DNA of 44,645 nt from Okeania sp. SIO1I7. Its GTDB lineage: Bacteria > Cyanobacteriota > Cyanobacteriia > Cyanobacteriales > Microcoleaceae. A program made the translations under genes and the position numbers. Each line of letters starts with the position of its first letter. The first letter of the stretch is position 1. The DNA lies in the NCBI GenBank assembly GCA_010672585.1, contig JAAHGF010000014.1:1-44645 (forward strand), in the 5' to 3' direction. Positions 38,554 through 44,645 of this stretch are shown here, in pieces. The notes under the pieces are model-generated. The model was not told where the DNA came from, did no database searches, and saw only the letters and a list, made by a program, of their open reading frames with translations.

Positions 38554-39015
38554 TTAACCAGGAAAATTTTCATAAAATACCTCTACTACTAAAGTTAAAG
38601 ATATTAGTAATAAAATAATTCCTGCTGCTCTTTCTACAGTTTTAGGAGAGAGGCGACTGGCTAACCATTGACCCAACAAAACCCCTAACAAGCTTGTAGT
38701 TACTAATGCGCTACCTGCACCTAAAAATACTATCCAAGGAGATTGAGATTCAGCAGTCATTAACAGAGTAGTAATCTGAGTTTTATCCCCAATTTCTGCT
38801 AAAAATATTGTCACAAAAGTTGAAGCAAATACTGCCCATGCTCCTGTTTTTTGTACCTTCGTTGCTGGTTGTTCTGATTGAGAATTTTTGAGTGGTAAAA
38901 GTTCACTCGTTTCTGAACTAACTTGCAAAGGTAAGCTCTCAGAAAATTCTTTTTGTTCTAAATCTATTTGGGTTTTATCTGTATTTTCTCTGGTCTGGAA
39001 AAATTTCACTGGCAA
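38554..39015 (-). CDS. Half-size GDT1/UPF0016 cation exporter subunit (large)
   Basis: Up to 153 residues. There is no ATG before the conserved part; the frame offers TTG at 39015 and GTG at 39009, so the start is uncertain. The first 58 residues are polar and variable; the core (about 60-150) has the motif AEIGDKTQITTLLM and three helices, ending LLLISLTLVVEVFYENFPG. Partner of the 37987-38268 product: together they supply the two E-G-D-K motifs of a full exchanger. Likely in the thylakoid or plasma membrane. Split exporters of this kind exist in filamentous cyanobacteria. Confidence 0.9.
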   Translation of the reverse strand: MPVKFFQTRENTDKTQIDLEQKEFSESLPLQVSSETSELLPLKNSQSEQPATKVQKTGAWAVFASTFVTIFLAEIGDKTQITTLLMTAESQSPWIVFLGAGSALVTTSLLGVLLGQWLASRLSPKTVERAAGIILLLISLTLVVEVFYENFPG

Positions 39016-39141
39016 CTATAATAAATTACTAAATTACTGAATATATGTAGATTTTTTCAATCTGGCTTATTGTTTCAGATAATCACTTTGAATGTCAAAT
39101 ACTTACCGAAGAATTAATTATTAATTATTAATTGTTAATTA

Positions 39142-39501
39142 TTAATTATTGAAAATACCCACTGCATGATTAAAGCGCAACATTTCTAGACTACGATCGC
39201 CGTACATATCTCCAATGTGCTGCTGACAACATTCAATGGCAAATTCATTGAGTTCTTCTGGTTCAATACCGTACAATTCTCTAAAGGTATCTGGTTGGAC
39301 TCGACAAAAACGGGGCCTCTCAGGGTAAATACGGCATTCTCGCGTTAAACTATCGTAATTAATACACCATCCATCCGCCCCTACTAAACTCATATAATGC
39401 TTTAGCTCTTCTGTAGATAAATATTCTTCTAACTCTGGGCGCTCTGTTGGGTCTAAGTAACAACAAGCACCACAATTTTTTACACAACGCCAACTAGCCA
39501 T
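39142..39501 (-). CDS. YkgJ-type cysteine cluster protein
   Basis: 119 residues, typical length. The N-terminal signature is Cys6, Cys10, Cys13, Cys14 (CVKNCGACC); further cysteines at 46, 56, 66 and a late CC pair (FAIECCQQH) complete a probable zinc or iron-sulphur site, as in the CxxCxxCC (UPF0153) family. Function unknown. It is transcribed away from psb30 with a 158-bp shared upstream region. Confidence 0.9.
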   Translation of the reverse strand: MASWRCVKNCGACCYLDPTERPELEEYLSTEELKHYMSLVGADGWCINYDSLTRECRIYPERPRFCRVQPDTFRELYGIEPEELNEFAIECCQQHIGDMYGDRSLEMLRFNHAVGIFNN

Positions 39502-39659
39502 TTTTTTTTAGCCAATAGTTATCGATTAACGGCCTTCTGATTGTAGCAAACTAAATTATTGAGTTTTGTAAAGTATCTTAAATTAAAGTAGCGATCGCTT
39601 GGTAGAATAAAAAACGGTTTTTCAGCTCAATATATATTTGATTTATTCTTAGGGGAAAT

Positions 39660-39791
39660 ATGGGGTTTTTAACTGATTTGTTCAGCAACATTAACTTTGA
39701 AACTATTGCCCAGTTAACAATGTTGGCCATGGTCGTAATTGCTGGCCCTGTAGTTATTGTGCTACTGGCACTTCGGGGCGGCGATTTGTAA
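39660..39791 (+). CDS. psb30: Photosystem II protein Psb30 (Ycf12)
   Basis: A 43-residue single-span membrane protein, too short for usual gene-length cut-offs. It starts MGFLTDLFSNINFETIAQLT, has one hydrophobic helix (about 18-37, with VVIAGPVVIVLLAL) and ends RGGDL. The ETIAQLTxLAxxVxxGPxVI...LLAxRGGDL pattern is that of Psb30/Ycf12, a peripheral low-mass subunit of photosystem II near cytochrome b559. GGGGA lies just before the ATG, and the reading frame is closed by TAA. The frame on the opposite strand (39578-39802) is a shadow. This gene also confirms an oxygenic phototroph. Confidence 0.92.
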   Translation: MGFLTDLFSNINFETIAQLTMLAMVVIAGPVVIVLLALRGGDL

Positions 39792-39834
39792 TACCGTTTC
39801 ACGGAAGTCAGAAGTCAATTGTTTGGGGTTTTAA

Positions 39835-39870
39835 CGAAGTCAGAAGTCAGAAGTCAGAAGTCAGAAGTTA
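39835..39870. repeat. GAAGTCA heptad array followed by GC palindrome copy 3
   Basis: About five GAAGTCA units, then AACCCACCCC..CCTCCCAAGAGGGGAA at 39869-39900. The same heptad in inverse orientation is at 42351-42382. Confidence 0.85.
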
Positions 39871-40040
39871 ACCCACCCCTAACCCCTCCCAAGAGGGGAA
39901 GTAGGGGATTTGAGCAACTCTCCAAAAATATTTCGCCATTTCCCGGTGGGGTTGCGCGACCCAATTATTTTGATAAGACACGGAGTGGCGTGTCGAAGAC
40001 TATTCCCATGCAATTAGACCTTCTACATTTTCGGTTGTGC

Positions 40041-40140
40041 AGGATGGCGGAAATAACTGACCAGTTATAAAATCCTAAAACAATTACAAATCAATACTTT
40101 TGACTTTTAACTTTTGACTTTTGACTTCCCCGTAGCGGCA
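40041..40140 (+). repeat. Dispersed repeat containing ATGGCGGAAATAACTGACCA, copy 2
   Basis: Matches 17091-17190 (see there). The shared part runs from the ATGGCGG to CGTAGCGGCA, and contains TTTGACT-type heptads at its right end. Confidence 0.75.
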
Positions 40141-40200
40141 ATAGCTCCCGCTGACTTCTGCCTTCTTCAACAATTATTTCGATGATTGGCGATCGCAATT

Positions 40201-40325
40201 ACCGAAAAATTCAGATATAAAGCCTGTCCATTCATGGAGAAAAAAGAAGAAAAATCCTTTGATCCAATCCTCTTAAGGTTTATATGAAGAGGTAATTCTA
40301 AATTCGCGCATTCTAAATTCTAAAT
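40201..40325 (+). repeat. Hairpin/heptad repeat family, copy E
   Basis: ACCGAAAAATTCAGATATAA, AGCCTGTCC, ATGGAGAAA, CCAATCCTCTT and GAAGAGGTAATTC follow in the same order as copy A, with ATTCTAA heptads at the right end (40296-40328). More diverged than copies A-D. Confidence 0.65.
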
Positions 40326-40327
40326 TC

Positions 40328-41011
40328 TTAAATTTCTCCAAATCGATAGCCTTTTCGATAAACAGTATAAATGAGTGGCAACTCTCCATTTACTTCTATT
40401 TTTCTTCGCAATAAACGCACTTGTGCTGCTAAAACGTTACTGCTTGGTTTTTCTCCTTCTCCCCACAAATATTCATAGATTTGCTGATGAGTTAGAAGTT
40501 GACCGGGGTGGGTCATAAAATATGCCAGCAATTTACATTCTTTTTCCGATAAATTAATTATCTGTCCACCACGATAAGCCACTTGATTTTCAATATCTAG
40601 CTCTAAATCTGCTACTTGTAGATGTTGCTCAGTTGTGCTTGTTTCCATGTTTTGGGGACGACGTAATAATGCTCTAACTCTTGCTAATAACTCTCGCAAC
40701 TCAAAAGGTTTAACTAAATAATCATCTGCTCCAGCATCCAATCCAGTAACGCGATCGTCTACGGTATCTTTGGCAGTAAGAAATAAAACTGGTGTATAGT
40801 CGTGGCGCAACCGTAACTCCTGACAAATTTCCAATCCTGTTTTGTAAGGTAACATCCAATCTAAAATCAGCAAATCATAGTTACCCTGACTTGCCATCTG
40901 ACCGCCAATTTTTCCATTATCGGCAATATCAACACTATACCCCTCTTGATTCAAAGCACGACTTAGAGGAGAAGTTAACTCCGGTTCATCATCCACTAAA
41001 AGAATTTGCAT
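40328..41011 (-). CDS. OmpR/PhoB-type response regulator (RppA-like)
   Basis: 227 residues from the ATG at 41011; the frame extends to a TTG at 41026 that I reject because MQILLVDDEPEL is the natural receiver start. Receiver domain 1-118 with acidic pair DD (7-8), phospho-Asp51 (LILDWMLP) and Lys101-Pro (YLVKPFE). DNA-binding domain (about 130-226) of the winged-helix type, LSEKECKLLAYFMTHPGQLL and RLLRRKIE, ending TVYRKGYRF. It resembles cyanobacterial RppA/NrsR regulators, but no histidine kinase is next to it. It starts 24 bp after the GST gene on the same strand, so the two are probably one transcript. Confidence 0.95.
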   Translation of the reverse strand: MQILLVDDEPELTSPLSRALNQEGYSVDIADNGKIGGQMASQGNYDLLILDWMLPYKTGLEICQELRLRHDYTPVLFLTAKDTVDDRVTGLDAGADDYLVKPFELRELLARVRALLRRPQNMETSTTEQHLQVADLELDIENQVAYRGGQIINLSEKECKLLAYFMTHPGQLLTHQQIYEYLWGEGEKPSSNVLAAQVRLLRRKIEVNGELPLIYTVYRKGYRFGEI

Positions 41012-41035
41012 TTCGATGAATGTCAAAATCGTCAG

Positions 41036-41689
41036 TTAAAATTTTGAATCAAAAATAGTTTCTGATTCAACTGCTGCTGCTGCTAACCATTCTTGCATAT
41101 CAGCTAACGCCCAAACTGCTTCAGCATAAGCTTGTGCCACTGGTTCGAGTTTCACTTGATAAGTGGCAAAGCGAGAAACTACCGGAGCATAGATAGCATC
41201 AGCAATTGTAAACTTACCAAACAGCATATCACCTTCTGCTCCAAATTTTTCGCGACACTCTCGCCACATTCTCCCGACCCTCTCAATTTCAGGTCTAACC
41301 TCTGGAATTATGCCTATCTCTGGATAACGACCTCGACAATCCATTGGCATATATTTGCGTAAATTTGGGAATCCTGCGTGCATTTCGGCACTAATTGCCC
41401 GCGCTACTGCTCGTGCTTCAGGATTTTTCGGCCACAAATCATTTGCAAATTTCTCCGCTACATACTCACAAATTGCTAGAGATTCCCATACCTTGATATC
41501 CCCGTCTAACAAAACTGGTACTAGACCAGTAGGAGAATATTTTAAAATTTCTTGGTGGGTAATAGGTGTATCCAGAGGAATTTTAATTTCAGTAAATTTT
41601 ACCCCTGCTTGTTTCATAGCTAACCACGCTCGTAACGACCAAGAAGAATAGTTTTTATTACCGATAACTAGAGTTAATTTACTCATCAT
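41036..41689 (-). CDS. Glutathione S-transferase family protein
   Basis: 217 residues. The thioredoxin-like N-terminal domain (4-80) has LVIGNKNYSSWSLRAWLAMK, where Ser14/Ser15 are candidates for the glutathione-activating residue, followed by TGLVPVLLDGDIKVWESLAI with the cis-Pro and Glu-Ser of the glutathione site. The helical C-terminal domain (90-210) has FGKFTIADAIYAPVVSRF. It probably detoxifies electrophiles or acts in redox control. Upstream of the OmpR-type regulator and likely co-transcribed with it; two ATGs in tandem (41689, 41686) leave the start ambiguous by one codon. Confidence 0.95.
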   Translation of the reverse strand: MMSKLTLVIGNKNYSSWSLRAWLAMKQAGVKFTEIKIPLDTPITHQEILKYSPTGLVPVLLDGDIKVWESLAICEYVAEKFANDLWPKNPEARAVARAISAEMHAGFPNLRKYMPMDCRGRYPEIGIIPEVRPEIERVGRMWRECREKFGAEGDMLFGKFTIADAIYAPVVSRFATYQVKLEPVAQAYAEAVWALADMQEWLAAAAVESETIFDSKF

Positions 41690-41720
41690 TTTTTCAATAT
41701 TTTATAAGTAGAACATATGA

Positions 41721-42239
41721 CTAACTATAAGACCGATTTTCTTTGCTTAAGATAGTATAGTATACCACGCTACTCTGATAATAATTAGCCTCTTTTTCGT
41801 ATTTCATTCCTACTTTTTCCATTACTCGTCGGGAGGCAATATTTTCGGGTTGAGCAACTGCTACAATTTTCTCTAACTTCAACTGTTCAAATCCGTATCT
41901 TAAACTTGCTTTTGCTGCTTCTGTTGCTAATCCTCGATACCAATATACAGGATTTAATAAATAGCCAAGCTCAATTTCTGGAGTATTGTCGAGAAAACAA
42001 AATCCGCAACGACCAATCATTTTATGATCTCTTTTATGAACTACCGCCCACATTCCAAAATTATTTTTTTCCCAACTTTTAATTATACTGAATATTTTTG
42101 CTTCTGTTTCTGGCTTAGTGAGGATACCTTTTCCCACATACTTCATTACCTTTGGATTATGATATAGATTGTATAATTCATCCAAATCATCAAGTATAAA
42201 TTGTCTTAATTTTAATCTTTCTGTTTCAATTTCAACCAT
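41721..42239 (-). CDS. GNAT family N-acetyltransferase (RimJ/RimL type)
   Basis: 172 residues. Start ETERLKLRQFILDDLDELYN is the typical Acetyltransf_3 opening. Strand GMWAVVHKRDHKMIGRCGF, then ELGYLLNPVYWYRGLATEAA, whose Y-R-G-L-A-T-E is the acetyl-CoA pyrophosphate loop (Q/R-x-x-G-x-A type). NIASRRVMEKVGM is the family's C-terminal motif. Substrate unknown; related proteins acetylate ribosomal proteins or small amines. It lies just upstream of the GST gene on the same strand (31-bp gap), so may join that transcript. Confidence 0.95.
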   Translation of the reverse strand: MVEIETERLKLRQFILDDLDELYNLYHNPKVMKYVGKGILTKPETEAKIFSIIKSWEKNNFGMWAVVHKRDHKMIGRCGFCFLDNTPEIELGYLLNPVYWYRGLATEAAKASLRYGFEQLKLEKIVAVAQPENIASRRVMEKVGMKYEKEANYYQSSVVYYTILSKENRSYS

Positions 42240-42350
42240 GATAATTAGAATTATTTATGAGCCATTAATTGTGCATATTTAGCTGATAAGCTGTTGTGCA
42301 TTTAAACCACTTCTTTGTTTTGTGTCTAATTAAAAGAATAACCTTTATTA

Positions 42351-42382
42351 CTTCTGACTTCTGACTTCTAACTTCTGACTTG
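42351..42382. repeat. CTTCTGA heptad array
   Basis: About four 7-bp units, the inverse of the GAAGTCA unit at 39835. It abuts the 29-bp palindrome at 42382. Confidence 0.85.
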
Positions 42383-42410
42383 CTAAGACGCATTTAAAAT
42401 GCGCCTTAGC
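42382..42410. repeat. 29-bp palindrome GCTAAGACGCATTT/AAATGCGCCTTAGC
   Basis: 14-bp arms with one mismatch around a single central base. It lies 56 bp before the ABC exporter start, in the shared upstream region with the acetyltransferase. It could be an operator, a terminator stem lacking a T-run, or a repeat element; GGCGCAT occurs also at 35866. Confidence 0.65.
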
Positions 42411-42465
42411 TTATGCTACCTTATAAAAACATTAGACTACCTAGAGTTTAACCAAAAAAATATCT

Positions 42466-44295
42466 ATGATCAGCATCTCACCAAAAGCCAATAGGAACAA
42501 AGAGAGAAATAATAATAAAACAGACTGGCAACTAATTAAAAGAATGATCGGCTATGGTCTAGGTCACAAAAAATTAGTATTTGCCTCACTCATATTATTG
42601 TTGCCACTATCAATTTCCAGCGCAATTCAACCACTATTAATCGGGCAAGCAATCTCTCTAATTTTAGGAGAAAAAACCTGGTCATTTCTCCAACAAATAT
42701 CATTATCTCAAGGATTGAATATTTTAGGTTCTATATTAATGTTGACTATTATTATACGACTAATATTTCAATCTTTACAAGGTTTCTTAGTACAAAAAGT
42801 CGGGCAAAAAATTACTGCTGATATTAGAAATGACTTATTTAAGCACGTTCTTTCTTTAGGAGTTAGATTTTTTGATAGTACCCCTGTCGGAAAATTAATT
42901 ACTCGTCTTACCAGCGATGTAGAAGCTTTAGGAGATGTATTTTCCACAGGAGCTATTGGTATTGTGAGCGATTTATTTTCGATTTTAATAATTGCTATTA
43001 CTATGTTTAGTTTGCAATGGCAACTGGGTTTAATCCTGACATTAATGATGTTACCAGTAACAGGAATTATTATTTATTTTCAGCAAAGATATCGACAAGC
43101 TAATTATATAGCTAGAGATGAACTTTCTGGTTTAAATGCTCAATTACAAGAAAACTTAATTGGTATAGGAGTAGTACAATTATTTCGCCGAGAAAAATTT
43201 AACTCCGAGTTATTTAGAGCTAATAATATTGATTATATAAAAGCACTAGATAAAACTATTTTTTATGACTCAGCTATCTCTGGTATTTTAGAATGGATTT
43301 CTTTAGTTGCGATCGCCGCAGTATTATTCTTGGGAGGGCAATTTGTTTTAGCAGAAAACATAGATTTTGGCACTTTATCTTCCTTCATTTTATATGCTCA
43401 ACGTTTATTCGATCCTTTGCGACAATTTGCCGAAAAATTTACAGCTATTCAAGCAGGTTTAACTGCAGTGGAACGTATTATTAATCTGCTCAATGAAGAA
43501 GTTGAAATTCTAGACCCAGAAGGAGAAATTCAAAAATTACCTATTCTTCAAATTAACAATTCCAAAATTGGTGAAATTAGATTTGAAAATGTCTGGTTTG
43601 GCTATAAACCAAATGAATATGTTCTGAAAAATCTCAACTTTACTATTAAACCAGGGGAAAAAGTTGCTTTGGTCGGGCCTACTGGTGCAGGAAAAAGTTC
43701 TGTAATTCGCTTACTTTGTCGTTTATATGATGTGAATAAAGGCAGAATTTTAGTGGATGGAATTAATATTAAAGACTTACCTCAAGCAGAATTACGAAAA
43801 CATATTGGCGTAATTTTACAAGATGGTTTTTTATTTGCTGGAGATGTGAAAAGCAATATTACTTTGGGAGAAAATTATTCATTAGAGGAGATTCAAACCT
43901 CAGCAAAAAATACAAATATAGATAAATTTATTGCAGAATTACCCCAAGGATACAATACTCAACTACGAGAAAGAGGAGCAAATCTTTCTGGTGGTCAAAA
44001 GCAGTTATTAGCATTTGCTCGTGCTGCTATTCGTAAACCGAGAATTTTGGTTCTTGACGAAGCAACTGCTAGTTTAGATGTGGTAACAGAAGCTTTAATT
44101 CAATCAGCATTAGAAAAACTTTTAGCAGAAAGAACAGCTATTATTATTGCTCACCGACTTTCGACTATTAGAAATGTTAACCGGGTTTTTGTGTTGAAGC
44201 GAGGAGAATTAATTGAATCTGGTACTCACGAAGAATTATTACAAAAAGAAGGTCTTTATGCTGGTTTGTATAAATTACAAATGTTAGGAACTTAA
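42466..44295 (+). CDS. ABC transporter, fused permease and ATP-binding protein (MsbA-like)
   Basis: 609 residues. Six membrane helices in the N-terminal 320 residues (ABC type IV exporter fold), with IRNDLFKHVLSLGVRFFDST the usual intracellular-loop region. The ATPase domain (365-605) has all motifs: Walker A GPTGAGKSS (about 405-413), Q-loop VILQDGFLFAGDVKSNI, signature LSGGQKQ (about 508), Walker B ILVLDEATASLD (about 527) and H-loop AHRLSTIRN. It acts as a dimer and exports lipid, peptide or drug substrates; which one is not evident. Divergent from the acetyltransferase gene with a 226-bp gap. Confidence 0.97.
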   Translation: MISISPKANRNKERNNNKTDWQLIKRMIGYGLGHKKLVFASLILLLPLSISSAIQPLLIGQAISLILGEKTWSFLQQISLSQGLNILGSILMLTIIIRLIFQSLQGFLVQKVGQKITADIRNDLFKHVLSLGVRFFDSTPVGKLITRLTSDVEALGDVFSTGAIGIVSDLFSILIIAITMFSLQWQLGLILTLMMLPVTGIIIYFQQRYRQANYIARDELSGLNAQLQENLIGIGVVQLFRREKFNSELFRANNIDYIKALDKTIFYDSAISGILEWISLVAIAAVLFLGGQFVLAENIDFGTLSSFILYAQRLFDPLRQFAEKFTAIQAGLTAVERIINLLNEEVEILDPEGEIQKLPILQINNSKIGEIRFENVWFGYKPNEYVLKNLNFTIKPGEKVALVGPTGAGKSSVIRLLCRLYDVNKGRILVDGINIKDLPQAELRKHIGVILQDGFLFAGDVKSNITLGENYSLEEIQTSAKNTNIDKFIAELPQGYNTQLRERGANLSGGQKQLLAFARAAIRKPRILVLDEATASLDVVTEALIQSALEKLLAERTAIIIAHRLSTIRNVNRVFVLKRGELIESGTHEELLQKEGLYAGLYKLQMLGT

Positions 44296-44366
44296 TTAGG
44301 GTTTGCGCTTCACTTAGTAGGGGTAGGAGACAGGAGAAATGGGAATGAGCGAGGAGGTAGGATTCA
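44296..44366 (+). repeat. Dispersed element with GACAGGA heptads, copy 3
   Basis: AGGGTTTGCGCTTCAC, TAGGAGACAGGAGA and GGGAATGAGCGAGGAGGTAG, matching copies at 3971 and 16556 but with a single heptad. It begins directly at the 3' end of the ABC gene. (AATTAAT)n heptads follow at 44368-44398. Confidence 0.8.
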
Positions 44367-44397
44367 ACAATTAATAATTAATAATTAATAATTAATA

Positions 44398-44430
44398 ATG
44401 GCTTTGTTGCACAAAAGACGATCTGGTAAG
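44398..44430. mobile_element. Possible IS end (GGCTTTGTTGCACAAA)
   Basis: ATGGCTTTGTTGCACAAAAG resembles IS5-group terminal inverted repeats (GGCTTTGTTG...). Only one end is seen and no transposase, so this is a solo end or chance. Confidence 0.35.
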
Positions 44431-44463
44431 CTATTTTTTTGCTAGTCCCTTACTCAAGCGATC

Positions 44464-44645
44464 GCTCAGTTGAGGAAGATTGATGGGGTGATTTATCTAT
44501 TGTCCAATAGTTATCTTGAGAATAGAAACAGTCACAGGATTCGCGAGCGCTCAGTTGAGGAAGATTGATGGGGTGATTTATCTATTGTCCAATAGTTATC
44601 TTGAGAATAGAAACAGTCACAGGATTCGCGAGCGCTCAGTTGAGG
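44464..44645. repeat. 85-bp tandem repeat running off the window
   Basis: GCTCAGTTGAGGAAGATTGA recurs at 44464, 44549 and 44634, giving two full 85-bp units and the start of a third. The units appear identical. Each contains the small hairpin CTATTG-TC-CAATAG and ends with GCGAGC; the first is preceded by the HIP1 site GCGATCGC, which the later junctions show as GCGAGCGC. 85 is not a multiple of 3, so it is not a coding repeat. The array continues beyond the window. Confidence 0.9.

Noticed and set aside
39578-39802. 74-codon minus-strand frame
   Set aside because: Antisense to psb30.
39819-40070. 83-codon plus-strand frame
   Set aside because: Composed of the GAAGTCA array, the GC palindrome and the dispersed repeat at 40041.
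40792-41651. Plus-strand frames opposite the response regulator and GST
   Set aside because: Antisense shadows.
43293-43484. 63-codon frame inside the ABC exporter
   Set aside because: Out-of-frame shadow of the exporter gene.
44464-44645. CRISPR array
   Set aside because: Units are contiguous and identical over the full 85 bp with no variable spacers and no cas genes nearby.

Overview
The window looks like chromosomal DNA of a filamentous, AT-rich, repeat-laden cyanobacterium. The evidence is a 16S rRNA 5' end with cyanobacterial sequence, many HIP1 palindromes (GCGATCGC), an alkane pathway (ado-aar), the photosystem II gene psb30, and very low coding density with gaps up to 2.4 kb full of tandem heptanucleotides and MITE-like hairpins. 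That combination fits the Trichodesmium/Okeania group of Oscillatoriales best, but the placement is inference.

Layout. 1-1025: 5' end of a 16S rRNA gene (minus) with its leader and a good sigma-70-type promoter, then spacer. 1026-2918: a pseudo-orthocaspase with a membrane anchor and C-terminal helical repeats. 2919-5366: a 2.4-kb non-coding repeat field. 5367-16130: a three-gene signalling operon: a hybrid histidine kinase with two receivers and Hpt, a REC-GGDEF diguanylate cyclase overlapping it by 4 bp (ATGA), and a Cache/HAMP/PAS/GAF HisKA_2-type kinase. 16131-17702: repeats plus one small putative membrane protein. 17703-19645: aar and ado on the minus strand, making long-chain alkanes from acyl-ACP. 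19646-20484: gap with a GC-rich block resembling an orphan IS200/IS605 right end/omega RNA. 20485-22677: a membrane-anchored repeat protein sharing its repeat motif with the pseudo-caspase. 23204-24139: hslO (Hsp33). 24207-25452: a decayed tnpB. 25932-26327: a conserved small protein. 27172-28608: a voltage-sensor/RCK channel with a non-canonical pore. 28920-29258: FmdB-like zinc-ribbon protein. 30144-35442: a hypothetical protein, a TspO/MBR protein, a sodium:solute symporter and a small membrane protein. 36198-37641: two pseudogenes (a conserved cyanobacterial family and a Uma2 nuclease). 37987-39015: two half-size GDT1/UPF0016 cation exporters. 39142-39791: a cysteine-cluster protein divergent from psb30. 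40328-42239: an OmpR-type regulator, a GST and a GNAT acetyltransferase. 42466-44295: an ABC exporter. The window ends in an 85-bp tandem repeat.

The most unusual aspect is the architecture of the non-coding DNA. Tandem repeats of many different sequences nearly all have a 7-bp period. Several families of short inverted-repeat elements recur. Short GC-rich micro-elements sit inside the hairpins of other elements and inside the reading frame of at least one pseudogene. On the protein side, points of interest are the Tyr/Asn pseudo-caspase, the repeat domain shared by two membrane-anchored proteins, a channel lacking TVGYG, and an ADO lengthened by an internal 30-bp duplication.
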